A stretch of 64,000 bases of DNA from Oceanococcus atlanticus (GTDB taxonomy: Bacteria > Pseudomonadota > Gammaproteobacteria > Nevskiales > Oceanococcaceae): the NCBI RefSeq assembly GCF_002088235.1, contig NZ_AQQV01000001.1:1-64000 (forward strand), given 5' to 3'. The first letter of the stretch is position 1; each line of letters begins with the position of its first letter. The notes below the pieces were generated by a model, which was not told where the DNA came from, did not search any database, and was given only the letters and a program-made list of their open reading frames with translations. The translations under genes were made by a program, and so were the position numbers. Below, piece after piece: positions 1 to 8,826 of the stretch.

Positions 1-54
1 TCCTCCTGAAGGAATCACCATCCGGTGTTTCAAGTTATCTGACGACGGACAGGC

Positions 55-780
55 CTAGAGTTGTATCAGACCCATGGCAATCGCTTTAGCCACCGCCTCT
101 GTTTTGTTGCTCGCCTTGAGCTTTCTTCGCGCGGCCTTGAGGTGAAAACGTATCGTTACTTCAGCAACATTTAGCTGCCCAGCAATCTGCTCGGACGACA
201 GCCCAAGCGCCGACAAGCGCAAAATTTGATGCTCCCGCCCCGTCAATTGCGGCAGCTGCTCTTGGTCATGACGCCAATCTTGTAGAACCGCCTGGGTGGA
301 TTTCTCAAGCAAGACGCGGAGTTCTCGACGCTCCTGATCTTGTAGCAGGCGCATTGGAGATTCGCGGACATCCACCGTCGCACTGAGGACAGCTAATCCC
401 AAACGGCCAAGGTGATGGCTCATGGTCAGCCCGTTCTTGTAACCAAAATCATCCGCCGCGCGCAGCACGGCCGACTTCGATGACATCAGTGACGGCTCAT
501 TCGTACCGGAAGACCATACGAAGTTACCGTGCGACCGGCGCGCAGCCAGCAATACCGGATCCTCAGCTGCGAAATTATTCTTATAGTAGTAGCTCAACCA
601 CGCTTTATCGGTACTCAACACAAAACGTCGACGCTCGTGCAAAGTGGCTGGCTCTTCAATGGTCAAGCAATAGCCGTTAAAGCCTAGTTTTTTCAGGCCC
701 GCAACCAGTTCACCCAGCACATCCTGTGTGCTTGATGAATACTCGTCCGGATACCTGGGTTGTACAGTTTGGCTGTACAT
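55..780 (-). CDS. LuxR-family regulator with AHL-binding-type domain
   Basis: Predicted cytoplasmic quorum-sensing-type transcription factor of about 241 aa. The N-terminal half matches the autoinducer-binding domain. Numbered from a TTG codon 12 bases upstream, the six residues nearly invariant in LuxR/TraR are present at correct spacing: W65, Y69, D78-P79, W93 and G121. The C-terminal GerE-type helix-turn-helix starts at LTGREHQIL and carries GLSSEQIAGQLNV and TIRFHLK. I chose the ATG at 780 because a G-rich Shine-Dalgarno-like run lies just upstream; the TTG at 792 lies inside that run. No luxI-like synthase is in the window, so it is a solo regulator or its partner lies beyond base 1. The ligand is unknown. 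Confidence 0.88.
   Translation of the reverse strand: MYSQTVQPRYPDEYSSSTQDVLGELVAGLKKLGFNGYCLTIEEPATLHERRRFVLSTDKAWLSYYYKNNFAAEDPVLLAARRSHGNFVWSSGTNEPSLMSSKSAVLRAADDFGYKNGLTMSHHLGRLGLAVLSATVDVRESPMRLLQDQERRELRVLLEKSTQAVLQDWRHDQEQLPQLTGREHQILRLSALGLSSEQIAGQLNVAEVTIRFHLKAARRKLKASNKTEAVAKAIAMGLIQL
761..779. promoter_or_regulatory. Paired TGTACA repeat over the luxR-type start codon
   Basis: Two copies of the self-complementary hexamer TGTACA (761-766 and 774-779) are separated by 7 nt and cover the ATG of the LuxR-type gene on the minus strand. A regulator bound here could block its own translation or transcription start. It does not have the CTG-N10-CAG form of a classical lux box, so an operator role is only a suggestion. 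Confidence 0.25.
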
Positions 781-939
781 TGTCCCCCCCAAAAACTGCT
801 GGCGAAGGCATCTCCCCTGCCCGCCTGCAGCTTATCTGAAACGATAGTATGCCCAGACTCAGTGTAGTCATAACGGGCAGGAAAGTAAGCCTATCGCTTT
901 CGATAGCTTGAGTGCTTGGGCACACCGTGTTGCAAGGCG

Positions 940-1620
940 TCAGTACAGATATTGCACATCAACGCGGCTGGGAGCCCCTTCTGGCAAAGGGCAAGTCGGC
1001 GGCCCCTGATAACTCAGCAGGCGGCCATCGCTACGCATAATGATGCGCATGTCTGCCTGGCTATCAGAAAACCAACCCTGATCTTGCAAGCGGATGTCGA
1101 GCCGCTGTGCATCCAGCATGGACACCTGAACCGCGAAGCTCTGACGCCGCAAGTCAGGTGCGCGCACCACCACCAGTTTGTTCAGATTCTGCTGCTTGAG
1201 GTCATCAACATGGGACTGCAGAAAAGCCAGCAAATCGTCTTCGATCAAGTCATCGGCCCGAAGCCGGGGCCATCTGACTTCGCTGCGTCGTTGCTCGGAC
1301 TTATAACGCGCGCGCCAGCGCGAGCCGCTTCGCGAAAGGTGCAGATGATCGCCATTCGCATCGGTCCACTCCATCTCAGCATACTCACCGCTCAGATCAA
1401 GGTTGATACGGCCGCTCACCTGACCCTGATCCGACAAACAAACCAGATCGGATTGAATCATGCGGGCGTCACTGTAAAGCGCCGAGCGCCGCTCCTCATA
1501 GACCACGCGTCCACTCGCAGGATCCAGCGCCTGTGCACCGGTTGGTAAACGCGCTTGTGCACTGAGCACGCTGGGCATCCATGCCAGGGCCAGCAAAAAA
1601 GAAAGCCGCAAAGGACGCAT
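940..1620 (-). CDS. Secreted hypothetical protein, last gene of TonB-type operon
   Basis: Unrecognised protein of 226 aa. From the ATG at 1620 it begins with a typical signal peptide (MRPLRLSFLLALAWMPSVLS, cleavage near AQA), so it is probably periplasmic. The earlier start at 1680 would bury this signal. The rest alternates short charged and hydrophobic segments consistent with beta structure, and one Cys sits near residue 60 and another near the C-terminus (PPTCPLPEG). It follows the TPR gene by about 75 bp on the same strand and may be co-transcribed with the TonB system. No function is assigned. Confidence 0.7.
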   Translation of the reverse strand: MRPLRLSFLLALAWMPSVLSAQARLPTGAQALDPASGRVVYEERRSALYSDARMIQSDLVCLSDQGQVSGRINLDLSGEYAEMEWTDANGDHLHLSRSGSRWRARYKSEQRRSEVRWPRLRADDLIEDDLLAFLQSHVDDLKQQNLNKLVVVRAPDLRRQSFAVQVSMLDAQRLDIRLQDQGWFSDSQADMRIIMRSDGRLLSYQGPPTCPLPEGAPSRVDVQYLY

Positions 1621-1695
1621 ACAGCGGTTCAAGGTGTCATTGGGGAAGACTCGACCGGGACATGGCTGCATGCGGATCAACCCTTTGCGGTAAAC

Positions 1696-2973
1696 CTAGA
1701 GATTGCGGATGGCGCGCTCGCGCTGTATTTCCTGATTCACAAACGCAACCCACTGACGTGCTTGCTGGGCGTAGTCTTCGTACGCCGCAGCTTCTTTAAA
1801 GGCCTGCAATGCGCGGCTGTAGCGCTTCAGATTGAACTGCGCCGTTCCCAGCTGCATATACACGCTACCCGGGCGGTCCAAGCCGCCAATATCCAGAGCC
1901 TTTTGCAAGGAACTTGCGGCGTCAGCCCACAGGTATTGACTGATCTGAGCCTGGCCCAGATACAAATACTGCCGGGCCTCGCCTGACAATTCCGCAGCAC
2001 GCTGCAGAACCGGGATCTGGCCCTCGCTGTCCTTGGCCAACGCCATTGCCTGAGCCAGCAACTGCAGGTTCTGTGCATTGTCCTCGATAGTGCCGTCATC
2101 CAGGCCCTGCTTGATGATCTCAATCGCCGGGTACGGTGCATCCTCAGCCATGTACAAACGCGCCATGTTGAGCAACTCTGATTCGCCTTCAAGCATGCCG
2201 GCCGTATAGGCCGCGTGCATCACGTAAAGCTGACCTTTTTGCTGCCCCATCAAACCAAGCATGCCGGACAACTGCTTGTAGTAACTCGGGTTTGGCCAGC
2301 GCTGGATCAGCTGGGCCAGTACCTTGACCGCACTTTTATAATCACCAAGCTCGTAATACACCGCACGCAGAAGGGCCAGCCAGTTTTCCTGCAAAGGCTG
2401 TCCACGGCGGCGGGCTTCCTTCATCGCCTCGATAACAGGCGCCTTGGCTGCGTCGTAGTCCTCAAGCTGGTAGTACGCCTGCGCCAGTAACATGTGCGCT
2501 TCGGGTCGCACACTGTCGACATTTTTCTGCCATTCCTGCAACACCCGAATGGCCTTGCTGTAATCCTCCTGCACGAAATACAGCTGCGCCAGGCGGAACA
2601 GACTGTTGGTGCGAATCTGCTCCGGTGGGTTATCCAGCTTGAGAATGGCGATGTAGTCGGCAATGGTTGCCGCGATGTCGCCCTGCTCGTAGTGAATCGC
2701 CGCATAGAAGTTGTACATCTGCGACTTTTCGTAATCATTGAGCTTGTCTGCCGTAGCATTCAGCTCATCCATGATCGCCGCAGCACCCGCCAGATCCTTG
2801 GCTTCCAGTGCCTGCTGCGCAGCCTCGATCTTCTGATAAACCTTGGGCGACAACTTTTCCGTGACCCGCGTGGGCGGCTTACGACCAGCATCATCGTCCT
2901 TGGCCAGCACCGGAGATCCCAGCAGCGCGGCCAGCATCACCGAAACAAGCAACTTACTGAAGATTTTGGCCAT
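1696..2973 (-). CDS. TPR-repeat periplasmic protein of TonB2-type system
   Basis: Protein of 425 aa with an N-terminal signal peptide (hydrophobic core LLVSVMLAALLGSPVLA) followed by about ten TPR-like helical pairs from residue 45 onward, for example YNFYAAIHYEQGD, LFRLAQLYFVQEDYSKA, HMLLAQAYYQLEDYDAA and YMQLGTAQFNLKRYSRA. A TPR protein is the usual last core gene of TonB2/TtpC-type operons in Vibrio and Shewanella relatives, where it helps energise certain outer-membrane receptors. Its start lies one base past the tonB stop, so translation is probably coupled. Role in the energising complex is inferred from position. Confidence 0.85.
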   Translation of the reverse strand: MAKIFSKLLVSVMLAALLGSPVLAKDDDAGRKPPTRVTEKLSPKVYQKIEAAQQALEAKDLAGAAAIMDELNATADKLNDYEKSQMYNFYAAIHYEQGDIAATIADYIAILKLDNPPEQIRTNSLFRLAQLYFVQEDYSKAIRVLQEWQKNVDSVRPEAHMLLAQAYYQLEDYDAAKAPVIEAMKEARRRGQPLQENWLALLRAVYYELGDYKSAVKVLAQLIQRWPNPSYYKQLSGMLGLMGQQKGQLYVMHAAYTAGMLEGESELLNMARLYMAEDAPYPAIEIIKQGLDDGTIEDNAQNLQLLAQAMALAKDSEGQIPVLQRAAELSGEARQYLYLGQAQISQYLWADAASSLQKALDIGGLDRPGSVYMQLGTAQFNLKRYSRALQAFKEAAAYEDYAQQARQWVAFVNQEIQRERAIRNL

Positions 2974-2974
2974 G

Positions 2975-3628
2975 TCAGTCGTCCAGCTTGAAGGTGATCA
3001 GATGTTCAACGCCACGCACAACCTGAGCCTGGCCGTTGATCACGCGCGGTTTGTACTTGAAGCGTTCCACTGCCTTCTTGGCCGCTGTGTCGAAAACCCC
3101 GGACGGTTCAGCATCAACTACCACCGGATCAATCACGCTGCCGGTTTCGGTCACCGTGAAACTGAGCAAAACCCAGCCCTCAATGCCGCGGCTTTGCGCC
3201 CGACGCGGGTAGATCGGCGCCACCTTAACGATGGGCAGGTACTCGCCATCCGAGGCTGACAAGCCGGCACTGGTGTCGACGGCCAGATCACTGTCAACGG
3301 ACAGCGCGCCAATGTTCACCGTATTGCCGCTGGGCTTGACCGCTTCGCTCTGCATTTGCGGGGTTTGCGGGGCAATCTGCGGCTTGTCTGGCTTCTGCGG
3401 TTTGGGTTGCTCTGTGCGCAATTGCGGCGGATCCGGCACCCGCACAAAGTCGACGATGCGCCCGGCTGGCGCCTGGGTCAGCGCATTCTTGCCCGCAGCA
3501 ACCAGAGCGGACATCAACCAGTACAGCAAAATGGTGATCACCACACCGACGCTGACCGCCACCACAGCGCGCACAAACCCGTTCACAGGACTGTTGCGAA
3601 CGACTTTATCGATAGCGCTTGTACTCAT
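2975..3628 (-). CDS. tonB: Energy transducer TonB
   Basis: TonB-family protein (217 aa) that carries proton-motive-force energy from ExbB/ExbD across the periplasm to outer-membrane receptors. A single N-terminal transmembrane helix lies at about residues 22-44 (VVAVSVGVVITILLYWLMSA). A proline/lysine-rich spacer (QPKPQKPDKPQIAPQTPQ) follows, then the C-terminal TonB domain from about residue 130, with YPRRAQSRGIEGWVLLSFTV and a final VERFKYKPRVI stretch. The helix lacks the SHLS motif of classical TonB, as is common in TonB2-type proteins. It lies directly downstream of exbD. Confidence 0.95.
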   Translation of the reverse strand: MSTSAIDKVVRNSPVNGFVRAVVAVSVGVVITILLYWLMSALVAAGKNALTQAPAGRIVDFVRVPDPPQLRTEQPKPQKPDKPQIAPQTPQMQSEAVKPSGNTVNIGALSVDSDLAVDTSAGLSASDGEYLPIVKVAPIYPRRAQSRGIEGWVLLSFTVTETGSVIDPVVVDAEPSGVFDTAAKKAVERFKYKPRVINGQAQVVRGVEHLITFKLDD

Positions 3629-3639
3629 CGTTCCGCTTC

Positions 3640-4050
3640 CTAATTCGAGGCTATCGACACGTTGTAGACGCCGGCCTTGCGCGCCGCATCCATCACCGTA
3701 ATCAGGCGCTCATTCTTCGAATCATCCTCGGCCTGAATGACCACAGCACCTTTGGGGTTTTCGGCATAAAGACGCTTGATATTCGGGACCAAGGCCGCGG
3801 CATCAACCGGCCGCCGGTTGATGAACAGCTGGCCATCGGCGGCCACGTTCACAAGGATGTTTTTGACTTCGTCATCTTTCGGCGGCTGCTGAGTATTGGG
3901 TGGTCGGTTGACATCAAAACCTGACTCTTTAACGAAGCTCGCCGTCACGATGAAGAAAATCAGCATGATGAAAACGACATCGAGCATCGGTGTCAGATCA
4001 ATACCGGACTCCTCATCGCCACCGGTGTTTTCATCCAGAAACTCACGCAT
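3640..4050 (-). CDS. exbD: Biopolymer transport protein ExbD
   Basis: ExbD/TolR-family inner-membrane protein, 136 aa. It begins MREFLDENTGGDEESGIDLT and has one transmembrane helix (MLDVVFIMLIFFIVTASF) with the functional Asp of the LTPMLDVVF motif. A periplasmic domain with the usual VVIQAEDDS stretch follows. I chose the ATG at 4050 because the upstream in-frame extension is out-of-frame exbB sequence and the start then overlaps the exbB stop by 8 nt, typical of coupled translation. It works with the ExbB encoded just upstream. Confidence 0.94.
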   Translation of the reverse strand: MREFLDENTGGDEESGIDLTPMLDVVFIMLIFFIVTASFVKESGFDVNRPPNTQQPPKDDEVKNILVNVAADGQLFINRRPVDAAALVPNIKRLYAENPKGAVVIQAEDDSKNERLITVMDAARKAGVYNVSIASN

Positions 4051-4588
4051 GTTCGGTATCCAGGTGGTCGGCCAGATCATCCATGCGCGTCCGCGCCTGC
4101 CAATCCAGCCAGTAGATGGCAAAAACACCGGACAGCGCCCCGACCATCCCCGCCATGGTGGGCACGGTCGCCTTGGCCACACCATCTGCCATCAGACGCG
4201 GGTTGCCCATGCCGGCATGAGCCATCACGTCGAACACCGCAATCATGCCGGTAACCGTACCCAGCAACCCCAGCAGCGGACACAGGGCCACCAGCGTCTT
4301 CACGGTATTGATGTAGGCCCGTGTTTGTTGGCGCATGGTCCCCAACAACGCGGTGCGAATCTGATGCGCCTGCCAGCTGCGGTGATCGGCACGCCCCTCC
4401 CACAAGGCTTTCACCTCACGTGCTTTGTGCGGATAACGCACATAAAAGAACAGCGCGCGCTCAATGATGAATACCCACATCACACAAATGGCCAGCGCGA
4501 TCAGCAGCAACACATCACCGCCGAGGGTCAAAAAATTGCTGACCTGAAAGGCAATGTCGGTGTACAGAAAATGCAGCCTGTCGAACAT
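4043..4588 (-). CDS. exbB: Biopolymer transport protein ExbB (short)
   Basis: MotA/TolQ/ExbB proton-channel protein, 181 aa, the usual size for ExbB2. Three transmembrane helices are visible: about residues 20-42 (LTLGGDVLLLIALAICVMWV), 97-122 (VALCPLLGLLGTVTGMIAVF, the signature LLGLLGTVTGMI) and 140-162 (PTMAGMVGALSGVFAIYWL). It forms the proton-driven pentamer around an ExbD dimer that energises TonB. It sits 10 bp downstream of the large ExbB-like gene and overlaps exbD. Confidence 0.95.
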   Translation of the reverse strand: MFDRLHFLYTDIAFQVSNFLTLGGDVLLLIALAICVMWVFIIERALFFYVRYPHKAREVKALWEGRADHRSWQAHQIRTALLGTMRQQTRAYINTVKTLVALCPLLGLLGTVTGMIAVFDVMAHAGMGNPRLMADGVAKATVPTMAGMVGALSGVFAIYWLDWQARTRMDDLADHLDTEHA

Positions 4589-4598
4589 CGCCGATCTC

Positions 4599-5981
4599 CT
4601 AGGCTGCCCGCGATTCCATACGCTCAGCGATCAGGCCTGCGGTCTGGTGCTTGAGCGTGTTGATCACTGCGGTGGCACGCGCACTTACAATCGCGTGCAA
4701 CAGCACGGTCGGGATGGCCACGGTCAGACCCAGCACCGTCGTCACCAGGGCCTGGGAAATCCCGCCAGCCATGGTTTTCGGATCACCTGTGCCAAACAGG
4801 GTGATGGCCTGAAAAGTCGCAATCATGCCGATAACCGTGCCCATCAGCCCCATCAGCGGGGCCAGCGCGGAAATCACTTTAACCGCGCTGATGTAACGAT
4901 CCAGCTTCGGCCGTTCTTCCAAAATGGCTTCGCCCAGGCGCATCTCCAAGGTTTCGGTGTCTGCGTCCTGATTCGCCTCGTAAACCAGCAACATGCGTCC
5001 CAGAGGGTTGTTGTCGCGCGGGTTCTCAATGTTGCGACGCTGAGCCGCCACATTGCTGCCGACGATCAAAATGCTTGCCAACTTGAAGATCGCGATCAGT
5101 ACACCAACCGCGCCCAAAGCAATGATCAAATAACCGATCAAACCACCCTGATGCACACGGTCGAGCAAGGACGGCGCATCGACCAGGCGACTGAGCAGCG
5201 AACCACCGGTGGGGTCAATGCCAAGTGCCGCCACACCGTCGGTGTTGGCCCGATAGGCCGACACCTCATCAAGGTAACGCCCTTCCGGCTGGCGCTTGAG
5301 CAAGGAGGCACGCTGATTGTCAGCCTGCCAGGTTAGGTAGGCCGCCTCTGGCTGACTTGCAACCAGATTGAACTTGCCAACCCGGGTCATGGTGAGCGTC
5401 TTACGATCACCTGAAGCGGTAATGACCTCACCATCGACATTAACGATCTGACCGGATGCGGTGATCTCCTGCTGAATCAGAAACCACAGCTTCTCCAGAT
5501 CTTCGATGGTGAAAATTTCAGAAGCTTTCTCCATCCGCGCAATCAGCTCAGCCAGCCACGCTTCGCGGCCGGGGTAATCAAGCGATGTTGGCGAATTGCG
5601 CAGGATCCCCACCAGATCCGCCGCATTCTGTTGCAACAGGCCAAAGAGTGCGGCGTTCGGCCCCATTTCCGAACGCAACTCATTGATCTTGCGCTCGTAC
5701 GTCAACTTGTTGTCACGGGCGGTTTTCTCAAGCCCAGTGCTTTGCGCCTGCAGCGTATCGCGTCGTGCACGCGCCTCGGACAGACGGGCCCGCTTGTCGG
5801 CATCAGACAAGCGCCGGAAGCTGGCCATCTGGCGGGCTTCGTCAGCCCGGTTGCCCACCTGCCCTGTGCGCACTTTCTCAAGCAACGCATCTTCGCTCTG
5901 GGCGGTCACCGAGAAACTGGTGCAGGCCAGCGTAAGACCAACGGCCCACGCTGCAGTTATTGCCGAAAGTGTGCGCATCAT
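4599..5981 (-). CDS. ttpC: Large ExbB-like protein (TtpC type), copy 2
   Basis: 460-aa MotA/TolQ/ExbB-family protein with a long N-terminal periplasmic extension. A signal peptide (residues 1-27) and coiled-coil region (about 35-120, LSEARARRDTLQAQSTGLEK) precede an alpha/beta stretch. The ExbB channel domain starts near residue 275 (GGLIGYLIIALGAVGVLIAI) and contains LAPLMGLMGTVIGMIATFQA and MAGGISQALVTTVLGLTVAI. In Vibrio this family is the TtpC subunit specific to TonB2. The start overlaps the DUF3450 stop by 4 nt (ATGA). It resembles the other large ExbB at 7299-8753, indicating duplication. Confidence 0.9.
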   Translation of the reverse strand: MMRTLSAITAAWAVGLTLACTSFSVTAQSEDALLEKVRTGQVGNRADEARQMASFRRLSDADKRARLSEARARRDTLQAQSTGLEKTARDNKLTYERKINELRSEMGPNAALFGLLQQNAADLVGILRNSPTSLDYPGREAWLAELIARMEKASEIFTIEDLEKLWFLIQQEITASGQIVNVDGEVITASGDRKTLTMTRVGKFNLVASQPEAAYLTWQADNQRASLLKRQPEGRYLDEVSAYRANTDGVAALGIDPTGGSLLSRLVDAPSLLDRVHQGGLIGYLIIALGAVGVLIAIFKLASILIVGSNVAAQRRNIENPRDNNPLGRMLLVYEANQDADTETLEMRLGEAILEERPKLDRYISAVKVISALAPLMGLMGTVIGMIATFQAITLFGTGDPKTMAGGISQALVTTVLGLTVAIPTVLLHAIVSARATAVINTLKHQTAGLIAERMESRAA

Positions 5982-6823
5982 TGGGCCTCCTGCAGCGCCA
6001 CTTCAAGCTGTCCGCGTTGTGCCATCGACAACTCCAGACCGCCGTTGTAGCCAGCCCGGCGCCCCGGTTCGCGCGGCGGTGGCAGAGGCAGGCTCAACAG
6101 ACTCGGCGCGGTCAGTTTGTTGGCCACACGAATCGCCTGATACACGCCATTGCGGTATTCCGCAGCCAAGGGTTCCCATTGCGCTGTTTCGGGATTCCAG
6201 CGCCCTGTATGCATACGGTCTGCGGTCTGGTAGTAGAGCCCGATACGGCCCAAACGCAAGACATTGACTTCACGCTCTCCGCCCTCGGTGACAATCACAT
6301 CGTTGTAGGCCTCGATCGTGTTGCCGTACGACAGTTCGGTCATATAGGCGTCGAGCACCTGGCGGAATTTTTCCGCCGCAGCGACGTCTGCGCGATCAAC
6401 CGTATCGCGCAAAAAACCTACCCGTTCGGCACGCTCGTCCGGCAGGAATGGTGGACTGACCTCAACCAGCTCCGCGTAGGTGTCAACCATATTGTTGAGC
6501 AGCGGGAGCAACTGACGGTCCACTTCGGTGGCTTTGGAAATCGACGCATCAGTCCGCGCGATCTCGCTCTCTTGCGCGTCAATCTGTGTTTGCAACTGGC
6601 GGTTGTAGGCTTCCAGACCTTCGATCTGGCGCAGCAAACGCTGATATTCGGCATCGACGTCCTGGGTCTGATTGTCCATGGCATCGATGCGTTGCTGCGA
6701 TTCGCGTTGCGCAACCAGGAAGGCTTCGCCCTGGCCAAGCACATCGCGCACGCTTTCAGCCCAAACCGCACTGCTACCCAACAAGCCGAAGATCAGCCCC
6801 AAACCTACTGCTTTATTCATCAT
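5978..6823 (-). CDS. DUF3450 periplasmic protein
   Basis: DUF3450-family protein, 281 aa, a regular partner of TtpC/ExbB2 genes. The signal peptide MMNKAVGLGLIFGLLGSSAV ends near VWAES. A coiled coil follows at about residues 40-110 (RLLRQIEGLEAYNRQLQTQI, DAQESEIARTD). A C-terminal domain contains VLRLGRIGLYYQTAD. I prefer the ATG at 6823, preceded by GGAG and leading straight into the signal peptide. An upstream ATG at 6877 overlaps the exbD stop as ATGA and cannot be excluded. Function in the complex is not established; it may link the inner-membrane motor to the envelope. Confidence 0.85.
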   Translation of the reverse strand: MMNKAVGLGLIFGLLGSSAVWAESVRDVLGQGEAFLVAQRESQQRIDAMDNQTQDVDAEYQRLLRQIEGLEAYNRQLQTQIDAQESEIARTDASISKATEVDRQLLPLLNNMVDTYAELVEVSPPFLPDERAERVGFLRDTVDRADVAAAEKFRQVLDAYMTELSYGNTIEAYNDVIVTEGGEREVNVLRLGRIGLYYQTADRMHTGRWNPETAQWEPLAAEYRNGVYQAIRVANKLTAPSLLSLPLPPPREPGRRAGYNGGLELSMAQRGQLEVALQEAQ

Positions 6824-6873
6824 TCCCACTCCAGAGGTCACCGCGCGTGCGGCCTCATGCTTTGCAAAACTGC

Positions 6874-7287
6874 TCATCCTTCGTTCTCCGCGGCCACGGC
6901 AACCTGTCCAACGCCGGCCTTCTGAACCGCATCCATCACCTGTTTCAAGGTTTTGTGTGTGGAATCCCGATCGGCCTGAATCACGACCGACCCTTGCGGG
7001 TTTTCGGCGTGCAGGCGTTTGATCAGCGTGCTCATGTCGCGCACATCAACACGATTGCCGTCGATCCACACATCATCTTCTGGCGTGATGGCTATCAATA
7101 TGTTGGCTAAATCCTGACGCTCTGCTGTGCTTGCCAACGGACGTTCCACATCGACACCGGCTTCCTTGACGAAAGTCGCCGTAACGATGAAGAAAATCAG
7201 CATGATGAACACCACATCAAGCATGGGCGTCAGGTCGATCGCGTTTTCGTCTTCGCGTGCATCGCCGTCGCCGAATACATCACTCAT
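6874..7287 (-). CDS. exbD: ExbD-family protein, copy 1
   Basis: 137-aa ExbD/TolR-family protein. It has the same IDLTPMLDVVFIMLIFFIVT transmembrane signature with functional Asp as the downstream copy, and a periplasmic domain ending GVGQVAVAAENEG. The ATG at 7287 is preceded by a clear AAGGAG Shine-Dalgarno. It lies 11 bp after the first large ExbB gene, so the two probably form a second motor pair. Its paralogue is at 3640-4050; the two differ most in the periplasmic part (PLASTAERQDLANILIAITP here). Confidence 0.93.
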   Translation of the reverse strand: MSDVFGDGDAREDENAIDLTPMLDVVFIMLIFFIVTATFVKEAGVDVERPLASTAERQDLANILIAITPEDDVWIDGNRVDVRDMSTLIKRLHAENPQGSVVIQADRDSTHKTLKQVMDAVQKAGVGQVAVAAENEG

Positions 7288-7298
7288 CGAAACACTCC

Positions 7299-8753
7299 TT
7301 AAGCTGGCGCGGTCGTCACGGACGGCAGCACCGCTGAGCCGTCCGCGGCATTGTCTTGGCGCGCGGCCAGCGCATCACCGGTGAGCGCGGCACTGTGCTG
7401 CTGCAATCGATTGACCAGGCGCTTGCCACGCGACGACACCAGGGCATGCAGCAGGACTGCAGGCACAGCGACGATCAAACCCAGCACCGTGGTGATCAAT
7501 GCTTGCGAGATGCCGCCGGCCATGGTCTGCGGATCACCGGTGCCATACAGGGTGATCGCCTGGAAGGTATTGATCATACCGACCACCGTGCCCAGCAGCC
7601 CCATCAGCGGTGCAACCGCCGCGATGATGGCAAGGAATATGGTGAAACGATGGATGCGCCCCGATTCCTTGGCCACCCGGTCATGCAAACGCATGGCCAA
7701 CACTTCAGCATCGCGTTGACGGTATTCATGCCAGGTCTGCAACAGGCGCCCCAAGGGATTGCCGCCACCCGGGCTACTGAGCTTGCGGGCCTGTATCGAC
7801 ATGCCCAGGCTCAGCAACAGAATATCGATCAGCTTGAACACCGCCAGCACCAGCGACAAGGCGCCCAATCCAAGAATCATGTAGCCGACCAACCCACCCT
7901 GATCAACACGCTCGCGCAGGCTGGGCTTTTCAACCAGCAGGCCAAGCAAGGGACCGCGGGTGGGATCAAGCGAAAGCGTGTGCAAGCCTTGTGATGCCGA
8001 CAGATAGTTCTCGACCTGTAAGAGCTCGTCTCCACCCGGCTGGCGGGCCAGGGTCTCGACCCGCTGATGGCCGCCGTCCCAACGCAGATAAGCCGGCTGA
8101 GGATCTGCCGTCAGAAGGTTAAAGGTGCCCACGCGGACGATATCGCGCTCTGTCACACCATCCTGCAGGTCAACCACAGGCGCCCGCAGCCATACGATAT
8201 CGTCGGTGGCCGCAATCTCACGCTGAATCTCAAACCACAAGCTACGAATGTCGTCGGCAGACGAAACCTCTGTCGCATTCTTCATGCGATTGGCGAAGCC
8301 TTCCAACCACACATCACGATCGGCAAATTCAAGACTGGTGGGCGAATTCACAAATGCCCCGATCAGATCGGACGCATTCTGCTGGAAGACCCCAAAGAGC
8401 TCTTTTAGCGCGCCGATCTTGTCACTGAGCAGCTTGGCCTTGTCATCAAGTTCAACACGGTTGGACTCAAAACTGTTTTCCAAACGTACGCCTTGTGCCT
8501 CGAGACGCCCGAGGCGCGCTTTGGCCTGTGCCAGCTTCTGTTGTGCGTTTTCGAGCCGCGTCTGATAGCGCGTTTCACGCTGTTGCAATCTGGCCAATGC
8601 ATCCTCTTGATGCGCGGCCATGCTTTCGAGAACTGAACGCAGCGCATACGGCGCCTCGGCATCCTCCTGCGCATAGGCAGGTCCGCCAGCACATGCCAGC
8701 AGCAAACACAGCCCTACCCACGCGCGCAGGCGTCTCGCTAAGAAAACTGCCAT
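7299..8753 (-). CDS. Large ExbB-like protein (TtpC type), copy 1
   Basis: 484-aa MotA/TolQ/ExbB-family protein and first gene of the TonB-type operon. The signal peptide is at about residues 1-28 (LCLLLACAGGPAYA), with a coiled coil at about 45-125 (RLQQRETRYQTRLENAQQKL). The channel domain starts near residue 285 (GGLVGYMILGLGALSLVLAV), with VAPLMGLLGTVVGMINTFQA and MAGGISQALITTVLGLIVAV. The C-terminus has a longer polar tail than copy 2. The ATG follows a strong GGGGGGGAG ribosome-binding site. Two TtpC-like proteins in one operon are unusual; this one may serve a separate receptor set or form mixed motors. Confidence 0.9.
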   Translation of the reverse strand: MAVFLARRLRAWVGLCLLLACAGGPAYAQEDAEAPYALRSVLESMAAHQEDALARLQQRETRYQTRLENAQQKLAQAKARLGRLEAQGVRLENSFESNRVELDDKAKLLSDKIGALKELFGVFQQNASDLIGAFVNSPTSLEFADRDVWLEGFANRMKNATEVSSADDIRSLWFEIQREIAATDDIVWLRAPVVDLQDGVTERDIVRVGTFNLLTADPQPAYLRWDGGHQRVETLARQPGGDELLQVENYLSASQGLHTLSLDPTRGPLLGLLVEKPSLRERVDQGGLVGYMILGLGALSLVLAVFKLIDILLLSLGMSIQARKLSSPGGGNPLGRLLQTWHEYRQRDAEVLAMRLHDRVAKESGRIHRFTIFLAIIAAVAPLMGLLGTVVGMINTFQAITLYGTGDPQTMAGGISQALITTVLGLIVAVPAVLLHALVSSRGKRLVNRLQQHSAALTGDALAARQDNAADGSAVLPSVTTAPA

Positions 8754-8826
8754 TCACTCCCCCCCAGGACCGATGCAGATCAGCGCGAAAGCATACCGGG
8801 GATGCTGAGGATCGCAAACCACGGCC

